Below, in pieces: positions 1-7,647 of a stretch of DNA of 9,263 nt. Each line of letters starts with the position of its first letter. Within the stretch, counting starts at the first letter, position 1. This DNA comes from Methylococcaceae bacterium (lineage in GTDB: Bacteria; Pseudomonadota; Gammaproteobacteria; Methylococcales; Methylomonadaceae), in contig CANNNN010000081.1 of NCBI GenBank assembly GCA_947506075.1, positions 1 to 9,263 of the forward strand, read 5' to 3'. Below the pieces are notes generated by a model, which made no database searches, was not told the origin of the DNA, and saw nothing but the letters and a program-made list of their open reading frames with translations. A program made the translations under genes and the position numbers.

Positions 1-200
1 TATGCAACGTACTCGGCACCCGCGAAGAAATGACGATACTGTTCGGAGCCAATCAGGCGTGGCATACCGGCCAGAAAGAAGTCAGGGTATTGCTGTCGGA
101 TCGCATTGTGCTTAACCCTTATGCGGCAAAAAGACTGCAGCGTATGCTGGACCAGGGCTTGAAGGAATATGAAAGCCGGTTCGGTGAACTGGTCATCTGA
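1..200 (+). CDS. DUF3467-like protein, C-terminal part (5' end outside window)
   Basis: The frame is open from the window edge (codons from position 3) and ends at TGA 198-200, giving 65 visible residues. The C-terminal part, with its arginine/valine strand (EVRVLLSDRIVLNPYAAKRL) followed by a helix ending in YESRFGEL, resembles the DUF3467 family. Those small proteins typically end in a strand, a 'P..AK.L...L...L..YE..FG' helix and then stop. Its function is unknown. The next gene is on the same strand but 276 bp away, behind a hairpin and a candidate promoter, so this gene is probably the end of a separate transcription unit. The family call is from memory of the motif; the reading frame and stop are directly visible. 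Confidence 0.6.
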   Translation, partial: CNVLGTREEMTILFGANQAWHTGQKEVRVLLSDRIVLNPYAAKRLQRMLDQGLKEYESRFGELVI

Positions 201-211
201 AGTATTTATTA

Positions 212-266
212 TGCGAGGCGTGCTGAGTCGGTGATAAATGATTTAACTCGGCTCGCAGTATTTTTA
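212..266 (+). terminator. Possible terminator after the DUF3467-like gene
   Basis: GCGAG (213-217) pairs with CTCGC (252-256), and inside this GAGT (224-227) pairs with ACTC (246-249). Five T's (261-265) follow shortly after. It lies 12 bp past the stop codon at 200. The stem is interrupted and the loop is about 18 nt, so this is only a moderate candidate. Confidence 0.4.
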
Positions 267-332
267 AAGGGTGTCATCAATAGCGGTAGAATTTTGACTG
301 TCGTTAAGCAGATTAGGTGTGTTTTTAATCAC

Positions 333-401
333 TAGCCCTTCTTGAAAAACTGATTAAGTGATAAATTCGCTGGGCTATTGTTTTTTAGCAATAATTTTTT
401 T
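333..401 (+). terminator. AT-rich hairpin region with T tracts upstream of the export operon
   Basis: TAGCCC (333-338) can pair with GGGCTA (372-377), followed by T-rich sequence. Overlapping it, TATTG (376-380) can pair with CAATA (389-393), followed by T's at 395-401. The two stems share bases and are mutually exclusive. This could be a second terminator for the upstream gene or simply AT-rich leader DNA. No coding frame was recognised between 201 and 476. Confidence 0.25.
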
Positions 402-418
402 AAAGTTGAAGGTTTTTT

Positions 419-447
419 TTGAGCAATAAAAGGAGTCAGGGTATTAA
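419..447 (+). promoter_or_regulatory. Candidate sigma70 promoter for the export operon
   Basis: TTGAGC (419-424) matches the -35 consensus at 4 of 6 bases. It is separated by exactly 17 bp from TATTAA (442-447), a 4 of 6 match to -10. Transcription would begin near 454, leaving a short leader before the ribosome binding site GGGGAG at 464-469. It is the best-placed candidate in this intergenic region but not a strong one. Confidence 0.35.
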
Positions 448-476
448 CTTCAAAAATACCGGTGGGGAGATGAGTT

Positions 477-2402
477 TTGAATACATCCTCCTATAATGGT
501 CAGGATCGTCGTCAATCCAGGGGCCAGGAGCGACGCAAGTCTGCAGTATCAGCCGCTACTCAAGCTGCAGCGTCCATTGAACAGGCGTTGTGGCGCGATT
601 TTTTCGATGCCAAAACCACAGCAGCATTTTGCCAGAGTTGGCTCAATCTACAGTGCGGTTTAACCGGAAACACCCTGCGCGGCGTAGTCGTTCTGGGCGC
701 ATCAGATACCGGCCCGTTTGAGCCCTTGGCCTTTTGGCCTATGGGCTTGCCGAGCGGACATGAACTGGCAGCCATTGCTGAAAAAACACTGGTGGAGAAA
801 AGGGGGGTTGTGCTCCTGGATCGCGACAACCAGAGCCAGAATAACGTGCTTTCAATGAGCGGGGGCATAGGTTATCCGCTTATTATCGATAATCACCTGC
901 ACGGTGCTGTTGCTATCGAAGTGTCGGATTGTAATGAGGTCGTTCTGCAGCAGGCGATGAGAATGCTACAGTGGGGCTGTTCCTGGTTGGAGTTATTGAT
1001 CAGGCGACAACAAGGGGGTGACGATCAGGATACCAAAGAACGGCTGATGACGGTTCTTGATCTGATAGCGATCACACTCGACCAAAATACCTTTCAGGGC
1101 GCCACGGCGGCACTGACGACTGAGTTGTCCAACCGACTCCAGTGCGATCGGGTCAGTTTAGGCATCGGAAGAAGACAAAAAATTAAAGTCGTTGCAATGT
1201 CGCACAGTGCCAAATTCGAAAAAAAAATGAATCTGCTCAATGCCATCGGTTTAGCAATGGAGGAGGCATTTGATCAGAAGTCTGCGATCCTGTATCCACC
1301 GCCAGAAGATAAAGATGTTTTTGTCACCCGAGATCATGAACAACTGTCCAGGAAACACGGGAACGATAATATTTTCTCAGTGCCCTTTTTTCGTGATAAC
1401 GATTTTTCCGGGGTACTCATTTATGAACGCCCCAGAGGCTTACCTTTTACCCGTGGAGATATCGAGCTATGCGAATCAGTTTCTTCACTGTTAGGTGCGA
1501 TACTTGAAGACCGTTATCTGAATGACAGAGCGGTCCGTATAAAAGTAATTGACTATTTTTGTGGTCAGCTTGAGAAAGTGCTAGGCGCCAAGTATTTGGG
1601 TAGAAAGCTCGCACTGACTGCGCTAGCTGTCCTGATTATTTTCTTTACTCAGGCGACGGGGGACTATCGTGTCACCGCTGATTCCAAGCTTGAAGGCAGT
1701 GTGCGCCGAGTCATCCCTGCGCCATTTGATGGCTTTGTGTCGGCGGTTTCTGCCCGCGCCGGCGACATCGTGAAACAAGACACTGTGCTGGCGGCAATGG
1801 ATGATAGGGAAACTGCGCTGGACAGGCTAAAGTGGAATAGCCAGCGAGAGCAGTATGCAAAGCAATATCAGGAGGCCATGGCGCAACATGAGCGGTCTCA
1901 AGCGATGATTTTACTGACTCAGATACGTCAAGCCGAATCGCAGATGAAGCTTGCCGATCGGCAGTTGGCGCGCAAGAATATTATTGCTCCCTTCGATGGC
2001 ATTATCGTAAGTGGTGATTTGTATGATTCTTTAGGGGCAGCCGTACAAAAAGGTCAGATACTGTTTGAGATTACTCCGTTGAATGCGTATCGGGTGATCG
2101 TTCAAGTCGATGAACGGGATATTGCTGAACTTGAGACCGGGCAACAGGGATTCCTGGTGCTTTCTTCGATAGCGGATAGTCACTTACCGTTTCGTGTTGG
2201 AACGATTACTCCGATTACGACAGCCGAAGCCGGACAAAACTTTTTTCGCGTCGAGGCTATCCTTAATCAGGCTTCGGATCGACTCAGGCCCGGCATGGAG
2301 GGCGTGGCCAAGATTTCTATTGGTGAACGCAAGCTGTTTTGGGTATGGACGCACCGACTGGTCGACTGGTTCAGGCTATTTACTTGGACATGGTGGCCGT
2401 AA
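477..2402 (+). CDS. Tandem-GAF, membrane-anchored HlyD-type adaptor protein
   Basis: The 641-residue protein begins at TTG 477. The preceding in-frame TGA (471-473) and the GGGGAG at 464-469, 7 bp upstream, fix this start; the next in-frame Met is about residue 89. Residues 1-30 are charged. Residues about 35-180 and 188-345 look like two GAF-type sensory domains, inferred from fold pattern. About 376-393 is a single membrane helix. Residues 408-443 and 502-533 form the two halves of a lipoyl/barrel-sandwich domain, each with an 'APFDG' motif, split by a helical hairpin (444-500). A beta-barrel follows to about 615, then an aromatic-rich tail (619-641). This predicts cytoplasmic GAF domains and a periplasmic HlyD-like adaptor. 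It is the first gene of the operon, 18 bp before the M50 gene. The GAF ligand is unknown. Confidence 0.82.
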   Translation: MNTSSYNGQDRRQSRGQERRKSAVSAATQAAASIEQALWRDFFDAKTTAAFCQSWLNLQCGLTGNTLRGVVVLGASDTGPFEPLAFWPMGLPSGHELAAIAEKTLVEKRGVVLLDRDNQSQNNVLSMSGGIGYPLIIDNHLHGAVAIEVSDCNEVVLQQAMRMLQWGCSWLELLIRRQQGGDDQDTKERLMTVLDLIAITLDQNTFQGATAALTTELSNRLQCDRVSLGIGRRQKIKVVAMSHSAKFEKKMNLLNAIGLAMEEAFDQKSAILYPPPEDKDVFVTRDHEQLSRKHGNDNIFSVPFFRDNDFSGVLIYERPRGLPFTRGDIELCESVSSLLGAILEDRYLNDRAVRIKVIDYFCGQLEKVLGAKYLGRKLALTALAVLIIFFTQATGDYRVTADSKLEGSVRRVIPAPFDGFVSAVSARAGDIVKQDTVLAAMDDRETALDRLKWNSQREQYAKQYQEAMAQHERSQAMILLTQIRQAESQMKLADRQLARKNIIAPFDGIIVSGDLYDSLGAAVQKGQILFEITPLNAYRVIVQVDERDIAELETGQQGFLVLSSIADSHLPFRVGTITPITTAEAGQNFFRVEAILNQASDRLRPGMEGVAKISIGERKLFWVWTHRLVDWFRLFTWTWWP

Positions 2403-2420
2403 ATCAACGGCGGATAAATT

Positions 2421-4568
2421 ATGAGAAGTTCATTATTCAGTTCATCCTGGTATCGCGTAGCCCCGTTGCGGTTTCGGTTAAGGAGTCATACCCAGATTCA
2501 TCGTCATGTGTATCGTGGCGAAGTATGGTATGTATTGCAAGATCATGCTTCCGGCCAATTTCATCGGTTTACTCCGACGGCAAATCTGGTCATTGGTTTG
2601 CTGGACGGTAAGAGAACCTTGCAACAGATTTGGGAAATCACCAGTTTACGACTGGGTGATGAGGTGCCCTCACAAGAAGAAATTATTAACCTGGTTTCCC
2701 GGTTGCATAAAGCTGATGTGTTGCAAGGCGATGTCACGCCGGATATTTCTGAGGTAGAAAAGCGCAAGCTCGATGCGCTCAGTAATAAAATTAAACAATA
2801 TTTCAAAAACCCGCTATCCCTGCGTTTTCCGCTGCTGGATCCTAACCGACTTCTTGATCTGCTTACGCCGATGGTGTCGCCGCTGTTCGGCTGGTTTGGT
2901 TTTATTTTATGGCTGCTTGTGGTGGGTTCTGCGTCGATTTTGGCGGCGGCGCACTGGCCCGATTTATCCGAGGATATGCTGGATAGGGTGTTTGCGTCTG
3001 AAAACCTGGTGTTGATGTGGCTGGTTTATCCACTGGTGAAACTCTTTCATGAGTTTGGTCATGCCTTTGCGGTTAAAGTCAGGCAGGCCGAAGTTCATGA
3101 AATGGGTCTTATGTTGCTGGTGTTGGTGCCGGTACCCTATGTCGATGCTTCTGCGGCCAGCAGTTTTCGGAATAAAAAAGAGCGCATCCTGGTTGGCTTC
3201 GGCGGCATGATGTTCGAAATGTTTCTGGCCTCGTTGGCGATGTTTTTTTGGGTTGATGCGCAGCCGGGTGTTGCCAGGGCTTTTGCCTATAACATCATGC
3301 TGATTGCCGGCGTCTCAACACTGATCTTCAATATCAATCCTTTGCTACGGTTTGACGGCTATTATATTTTATCGGACTTGATCGAAATACCCAATCTCGG
3401 TGCCAGAGCCAATCAGTACTTGAGCTATTTGTTAAATAAATACCTGCTACGATCCAAACATACTCAGAAGTCCGAAGACTCGACCGGAGAGAAGCTATGG
3501 TTTGTGATTTACGGCATCTCGTCTTTTGTTTATCGGATGATGGTATTGTTTGCGATCGTGTTTATGGTGGCGAGTAAGTTCTTTTTTATTGGCGTGTTGC
3601 TGGCGTTATGGTCAGTTTATACCGGAATTTTATCCCCGCTTATCAAGCAAATCAAATATTTGGTTTTCAGTCCCATGCTTATTGGGCGCAGAGTGTTTGC
3701 AGTGACATTGGTTTCAGGCGTTGCCTTAGGATTGAGCTATTTGTTGTTTATTGTGCCGTATCCTTCGATGACCCTGAGCGAGGGTGTGGTGTGGGCGCCT
3801 GAGAAATCACATGTTAGGGCTTTTCAAGAGTGTATTATTGATCAGGTGTTGGTACCGTCTAATGTTAAAGTCAAGAGCGGCCAGGCTCTTTTCATGTGCA
3901 GCGATCCCGAACAAAATGCGAAGGTCCAATCTTTTGAGGCTCAACTTCAGGAAATGCAGGCAAAACAAACTGCCGTCAAGCAAATTGATCAGGTACAGTT
4001 GCAGGTAATTACTGAGGAAATAAAGCATGTCTCAGCGAGATTGGTTGATGCGCGTCGTAGCGCCTCAGAAATGACCATACGCAGTCCGGAAGACGGATTA
4101 TTCATGATCCAGCAGCCACAGGACTGGGTCGGCAGGTTCGTACACCGGGGCGAGTCGTTGGCTTATGTTCTGGTTTTTCCGCTAACGGATATTCAGCTTG
4201 TGGTTAAACAATCCGAAGTGAATAGGGTCAGAAATCTGACACGGAATGTGCAAATAAGAACGGTTGATAATCTGGCCGAGGTGATCCCCGCTCAGATTAC
4301 CCGAGCGGTTCCTGCCGCGACTGACAAGCTGCCCAGTATGGCTTTGAGCCAGCAGGGTGGGGGGCAGATCAGCCTGGATCCGACCAAGCCGGGCGACCAG
4401 AAAGCACTGGAGAGCTTGTTTGTGTTTGACCTTAAACCGACTGGCGTTGCCCAATTGAAGTCTCTTGGAAGCCGGGTTTATGTGAGGTTTGAACATCAGC
4501 CAGAACCTTTGGGTTTACAGTGGTATTGGGACTTTCGGCAAATGATGTTGAAAAATTTTAATGTATAG
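2421..4568 (+). CDS. PqqD-like / M50 zinc metalloprotease / HlyD fusion membrane protein
   Basis: The 715-residue protein starts at ATG 2421, with a weak GGCGGA (2409-2414) upstream. Residues about 25-105 resemble a PqqD-type winged-helix peptide-binding domain. The membrane core (about 150-447, roughly eight hydrophobic segments) carries the M50 zinc site HEFGH (H210, E211, H214). The second motif NINPLLRFDGYY has N306, P307 and D312, the expected third zinc ligand and its surroundings. Residues 450-586 form a lipoyl/barrel-sandwich unit split by a helical hairpin (about 498-550), then a beta-barrel-like tail, as in HlyD adaptors. All catalytic residues seem intact. Family knowledge says M50 enzymes cut substrates within or near the membrane; that this one processes an exported peptide or protein is inference. 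Its last 8 bp overlap the SecA-like gene, suggesting translational coupling. Confidence 0.88.
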   Translation: MRSSLFSSSWYRVAPLRFRLRSHTQIHRHVYRGEVWYVLQDHASGQFHRFTPTANLVIGLLDGKRTLQQIWEITSLRLGDEVPSQEEIINLVSRLHKADVLQGDVTPDISEVEKRKLDALSNKIKQYFKNPLSLRFPLLDPNRLLDLLTPMVSPLFGWFGFILWLLVVGSASILAAAHWPDLSEDMLDRVFASENLVLMWLVYPLVKLFHEFGHAFAVKVRQAEVHEMGLMLLVLVPVPYVDASAASSFRNKKERILVGFGGMMFEMFLASLAMFFWVDAQPGVARAFAYNIMLIAGVSTLIFNINPLLRFDGYYILSDLIEIPNLGARANQYLSYLLNKYLLRSKHTQKSEDSTGEKLWFVIYGISSFVYRMMVLFAIVFMVASKFFFIGVLLALWSVYTGILSPLIKQIKYLVFSPMLIGRRVFAVTLVSGVALGLSYLLFIVPYPSMTLSEGVVWAPEKSHVRAFQECIIDQVLVPSNVKVKSGQALFMCSDPEQNAKVQSFEAQLQEMQAKQTAVKQIDQVQLQVITEEIKHVSARLVDARRSASEMTIRSPEDGLFMIQQPQDWVGRFVHRGESLAYVLVFPLTDIQLVVKQSEVNRVRNLTRNVQIRTVDNLAEVIPAQITRAVPAATDKLPSMALSQQGGGQISLDPTKPGDQKALESLFVFDLKPTGVAQLKSLGSRVYVRFEHQPEPLGLQWYWDFRQMMLKNFNV

Positions 4569-6552
4569 CGAGTCTGCTTTGCTTGTTTCAGGATTGCATC
4601 TTTATCCTGAACGGGATAATCCGCTGCAAGAGGGCTTATTGGCTAAGGTGGAAGTGTATTGCACGGTTCTTAGTGAAAAGTTGCGTGTAAATCCCTGGTA
4701 TTTGCAACGTATGGTCAGACGTATCAATGCGCAGGCAGATAGTTTTGACAAGATGAGCTTGGCTGAGATCGTTCAGGCGTCGCGGGAAGTACGCCGGGAG
4801 TTGCGTGGGGGCGGATTTAAACCGCAGCATATCGCCAAAGCCTTTGCATTAATTCGGGCAGCATCCCATTTAACCGTCGGCATGCGCCACTTCGAGAGCC
4901 AGTTGATTGGCGGACTAGTGCTACTGAAGGGTATGGTGGCGGAGATGAATACCGGCGAGGGTAAAACGCTGACTGCAACTTTGGCTTCCTGTACAGCAGC
5001 GTTGGCTGGCGTACCGGTGCATATCATTACTGTCAACGATTACTTGGCGAAGCGGGATGCCGAATCGATGGCGCCGCTCTATGCTTCATTAGGCTTAACG
5101 GTGGGGGTAGTTCAGTCAGACATGGAGCCGCAGGAAAGGCAAGTTGCATACCGTTGTGACGTCACTTACTGTACCAACAAAGATGTGGTATTTGACTATC
5201 TCAGAGATCGGATCGTGTTGCGTAACAAAGCAAGTCCGATTTATTTGCAGATGAAAAAATTGTACGGTAACGATGTGAGCTTTAATGAATTGTTGCTACA
5301 CGGACTCCCGTTTGCGATTGTCGATGAAGTTGATAGTGTGCTGGTCGATGAGGCGAGAACCCCGCTGATTATTTCGGCAACCGTTGATGCGGGAGAAGAG
5401 ATCAAGATTCTTGAAGAGGCGCTGAACCTTGCGCAGAAACTTGAATTGGATGCGGATTTTGGCCTTATTGAACATGGAACCAAGGTCGTGTTGCATAAGC
5501 AGGGTAAAGCTTCAATTGAGCGCAATGCCGAGCCGTTGGGTGGTTTATGGAAGGGCATTCTGTTTCGCGAAGAAACGGTCAGTCAGGCTTTGTCGGCATT
5601 ATATTTGTTTCGAAAAGACGAGCATTACTTGATGCGTGACGGTAAGGTACAGATTATCGACGAACATACCGGTCGCGTGATGGAGGATCGCTCCTGGGAA
5701 AGGGGCTTGCATCAACTGATTGAGCTGAAGGAGGGATGTGAACTGACTAATCGACGTGAGCCTTTGGCAAAAATAAGCTATCAACGTTTTTTTCGCAGAT
5801 ATCTGCGATTGTCAGGGATGTCGGGTACCGCGCAGGAAGTGGCTGGCGAGCTAGGCTCGGTATATGGACTCCCCGTGATCAGAGTGCCTACCCATAAACC
5901 CAGTCGTCGGCTGTATTTCCCCGAGCATGTTTTTCTGACCGAAGCGCACAAATGGCAAGCCATAATCGAGCGTATAGCGGAACTTCATCGACTGGGGCAG
6001 CCGGTTATGTTGGGAACCCGTTCCGTGGCTGCATCGGAGTACGCCAGTCAGTTGCTGAGGGCGCAGGGTTTGTTCCACCGAGTGCTAAATGCGAAACAGG
6101 ATAGCGAAGAAGCAGAAATTGTCGCGATGGCGGGCGAAATAGGAACAATTACCGTGGCGACCAGTATGGCCGGACGGGGTACCGATATTAAAATTACCGC
6201 TGAAGCTGCCGCTCTTGGTGGATTGCATGTGATTCTTTCCGAACGCTATGATTCCAAGCGGATAGACCGCCAGCTTGAGGGGCGTTGCGCAAGACTGGGT
6301 GATCCTGGCAGTTTTGAATCTTTTCTTTCGTTACAGGATGCTTTGGTTTCGGTCAATTGGAAGGGGGCGAGACTGGAAGTATTGAAACAATTGATAAACT
6401 TCAGAATACTGCCATTGCGTTGGATAGGATCAACCGTTATTCGAGGCGGACAGCGCAAAGTGGAAAAAATGCACGCTGTAATTCGTAAGAGTTTACTCGT
6501 TAGCGATAACAAATTGGCTCAGAATTTATCATTCTCAGGACAACAGGAATAA
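4561..6552 (+). CDS. Accessory SecA-like ATPase, C-terminally shortened
   Basis: The 663-residue protein has the SecA motor: GMRHF (107-111), Walker A MNTGEGKT (129-136), TVNDYLAKRDAE, Walker B VDEVDS (254-259) followed by VDEARTPLIIS, TSMAGRGTDI (534-543), and RIDRQLEGRCARLGDPGS (567-584) as motif VI. Typical SecA is about 800-900 residues. This one ends roughly 80 residues after motif VI, at a stretch resembling the start of the long scaffold helix (QRKVEKMHAVIRKSLL). The helical wing, the two-helix finger and the zinc-binding C-terminal tail are therefore absent. The translation stop is clean and the frame intact, so this looks like an architecture rather than a broken gene. ATP-driven movement of a substrate in the pathway of its neighbours is inferred. 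The ATG at 4561 lies inside the end of the M50 gene. It is not the housekeeping secA. Confidence 0.87.
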   Translation: MYSESALLVSGLHLYPERDNPLQEGLLAKVEVYCTVLSEKLRVNPWYLQRMVRRINAQADSFDKMSLAEIVQASREVRRELRGGGFKPQHIAKAFALIRAASHLTVGMRHFESQLIGGLVLLKGMVAEMNTGEGKTLTATLASCTAALAGVPVHIITVNDYLAKRDAESMAPLYASLGLTVGVVQSDMEPQERQVAYRCDVTYCTNKDVVFDYLRDRIVLRNKASPIYLQMKKLYGNDVSFNELLLHGLPFAIVDEVDSVLVDEARTPLIISATVDAGEEIKILEEALNLAQKLELDADFGLIEHGTKVVLHKQGKASIERNAEPLGGLWKGILFREETVSQALSALYLFRKDEHYLMRDGKVQIIDEHTGRVMEDRSWERGLHQLIELKEGCELTNRREPLAKISYQRFFRRYLRLSGMSGTAQEVAGELGSVYGLPVIRVPTHKPSRRLYFPEHVFLTEAHKWQAIIERIAELHRLGQPVMLGTRSVAASEYASQLLRAQGLFHRVLNAKQDSEEAEIVAMAGEIGTITVATSMAGRGTDIKITAEAAALGGLHVILSERYDSKRIDRQLEGRCARLGDPGSFESFLSLQDALVSVNWKGARLEVLKQLINFRILPLRWIGSTVIRGGQRKVEKMHAVIRKSLLVSDNKLAQNLSFSGQQE

Positions 6553-6566
6553 GTTAAAAAAAATCA

Positions 6567-7322
6567 ATGAATAAAAAACTAAAAAACCGGATATTAATTG
6601 CTATCTCGCTCTTGGCCTTTGCCAATTTTGCGGGCGCTGAAACGCCTAGCGGCGAATACGAGTGCATTCTTGAGCCTCATACAACCGTCAACATTGGTAG
6701 TCCTTCTGATGGTGTTTTGGAGAAGGTTCTGGTCGATCGAGGGGATTATGTCAGCAAAGGTCAGCTATTGGCGAGGTTGACCTCCGGTGTGGAAGAGGCC
6801 AGTATTGAATTAACCAAGGCTAGGCTGAAATTTAGCCGTATCAAGGTTTCCCGTAACGAGGAACTGGCCAGCAAGAATTTAATTCCTGCTATTGATAAGG
6901 ACGAGATGGCAATGGAAAACAATGTAAATCAAGTTGCGTTGCATCGGGATGAGGAGGTGCTTAAGATGCGGCATATCTTTAGTCCGCTTGATGGCGTGGT
7001 GGTGGAGCGTATCTTATCTGCGGGTGAGCATGTGCGGCAGGAGAAAGCGCAAATAGTCAAGTTGGCACAAATTGATCCGTTGAATGTGGAAATGGTTCTT
7101 CCGGCAAGTTTGTATGGGGCAATTAAAGTTGGTATGACGGCGGATGTTTTACCAGAGGCCCCTGTAAATGGTGAACATAAGGCCAAGGTGGTCGTAGTGG
7201 ATAGTGTGGTTGATGCAGCCAGCGGAACTTTTGGCGTAAGACTCAACTTGCCTAACCCCGGAAACCGAATTCCAGCAGGTTTCAAATGCCGAGTACGTAT
7301 TGGTGGTTTAAATGTTAAATAA
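6567..7322 (+). CDS. Exported HlyD/RND-type periplasmic adaptor, short form
   Basis: The 251-residue protein starts at ATG 6567, 14 bp after the SecA-like stop; GGAA at 6547-6550 is the only and distant ribosome binding candidate. Residues 1-24 form a Sec signal peptide: a KKLKNR basic start, a hydrophobic core and cleavage after AGA. Residues about 38-72 and 134-168 are the halves of a barrel-sandwich (lipoyl-like) domain ('SPSDGVLEKVLVDRGD' and 'SPLDGVVVERILSAGEHV'), joined by a short helical hairpin. Residues 170-248 form a beta-barrel ending in 'IPAGFKCRVRI', the usual RND-adaptor strand. There is no membrane anchor after cleavage and no lipobox, so it should be soluble in the periplasm. 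It is the last intact gene of the operon; transposase debris starts right after its stop codon. A role as a periplasmic bridge with the other two adaptor proteins is inferred. Confidence 0.85.
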   Translation: MNKKLKNRILIAISLLAFANFAGAETPSGEYECILEPHTTVNIGSPSDGVLEKVLVDRGDYVSKGQLLARLTSGVEEASIELTKARLKFSRIKVSRNEELASKNLIPAIDKDEMAMENNVNQVALHRDEEVLKMRHIFSPLDGVVVERILSAGEHVRQEKAQIVKLAQIDPLNVEMVLPASLYGAIKVGMTADVLPEAPVNGEHKAKVVVVDSVVDAASGTFGVRLNLPNPGNRIPAGFKCRVRIGGLNVK

Positions 7323-7324
7323 TA

Positions 7325-7582
7325 TTAAACTGAAGTTTTCAAGAAAATCATCCGTTCCGGATCAGCTTTCAGGTGATCCGCATAAAACCAAGTGATCGTT
7401 GACGTCATCAAACAAAACTGCAGATAATTAGTCACGGCTTGAGCATTGCGGCACTGACTTGTCCGGCTACCGATGTCTTGTTTTAGCTCTTGATATCCAG
7501 ATTCGATTTTCCATCGAGCCCCATAGTACTTTAAGATTTGTGTTACGGAAAGTTCCAAGTCAGTTGTGAAGGGTTGCGGAAA
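7325..7582 (-). pseudogene. IS4-type (IS701-like) transposase, C-terminal fragment
   Basis: Reading the minus strand from about 7582 down to the stop at 7327-7325 gives a peptide with FTTDLELSVTQILKYYG, then RWKIESGYQELKQ and a segment with TRNAQAVTNYLQFC-like spacing. The string YYGARWKIESGYQELKQ has the exact Y-(2)-R-(3)-E-(6)-K spacing of IS4-superfamily DDE transposases, where E is the third catalytic residue. An in-frame stop (7585-7583) precedes the fragment, and the two earlier catalytic aspartates and the whole N-terminal half are missing. The last residues also diverge, so both ends are truncated. The fragment abuts the stop codon of the upstream adaptor gene, converging on it. It is a dead remnant. 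Confidence 0.75.
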
Positions 7583-7647
7583 TTATATTTAGAAAACCCA
7601 TTGTTTTTGCACGTTGGCGTGCTTGGATTTGGATGGCTAAATAACAA

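Noticed and set aside
80..445. 12-nt direct repeat AGTCAGGGTATT at 80-91 and 434-445
   Set aside because: A 12-mer shared once is expected by chance in a window of this size, one copy lies inside coding sequence, and nothing else flanks it.
477..2402. An alternative start at ATG 470-472 for the first operon gene
   Set aside because: It is out of frame with the conserved coding frame, and an in-frame TGA at 471-473 leaves TTG 477 as the first possible start, with a good ribosome binding site.
4182..6512. Several minus-strand open frames of about 60-105 codons opposite the M50 and SecA-like genes
   Set aside because: They lie wholly within confident + strand genes, have no recognisable domains and no start signals; they are shadows of the coding frames.
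477..7322. Classical type I secretion (ABC transporter plus HlyD plus TolC)
   Set aside because: No ABC ATPase signature or TolC-like protein is encoded; the only ATPase is SecA-like.
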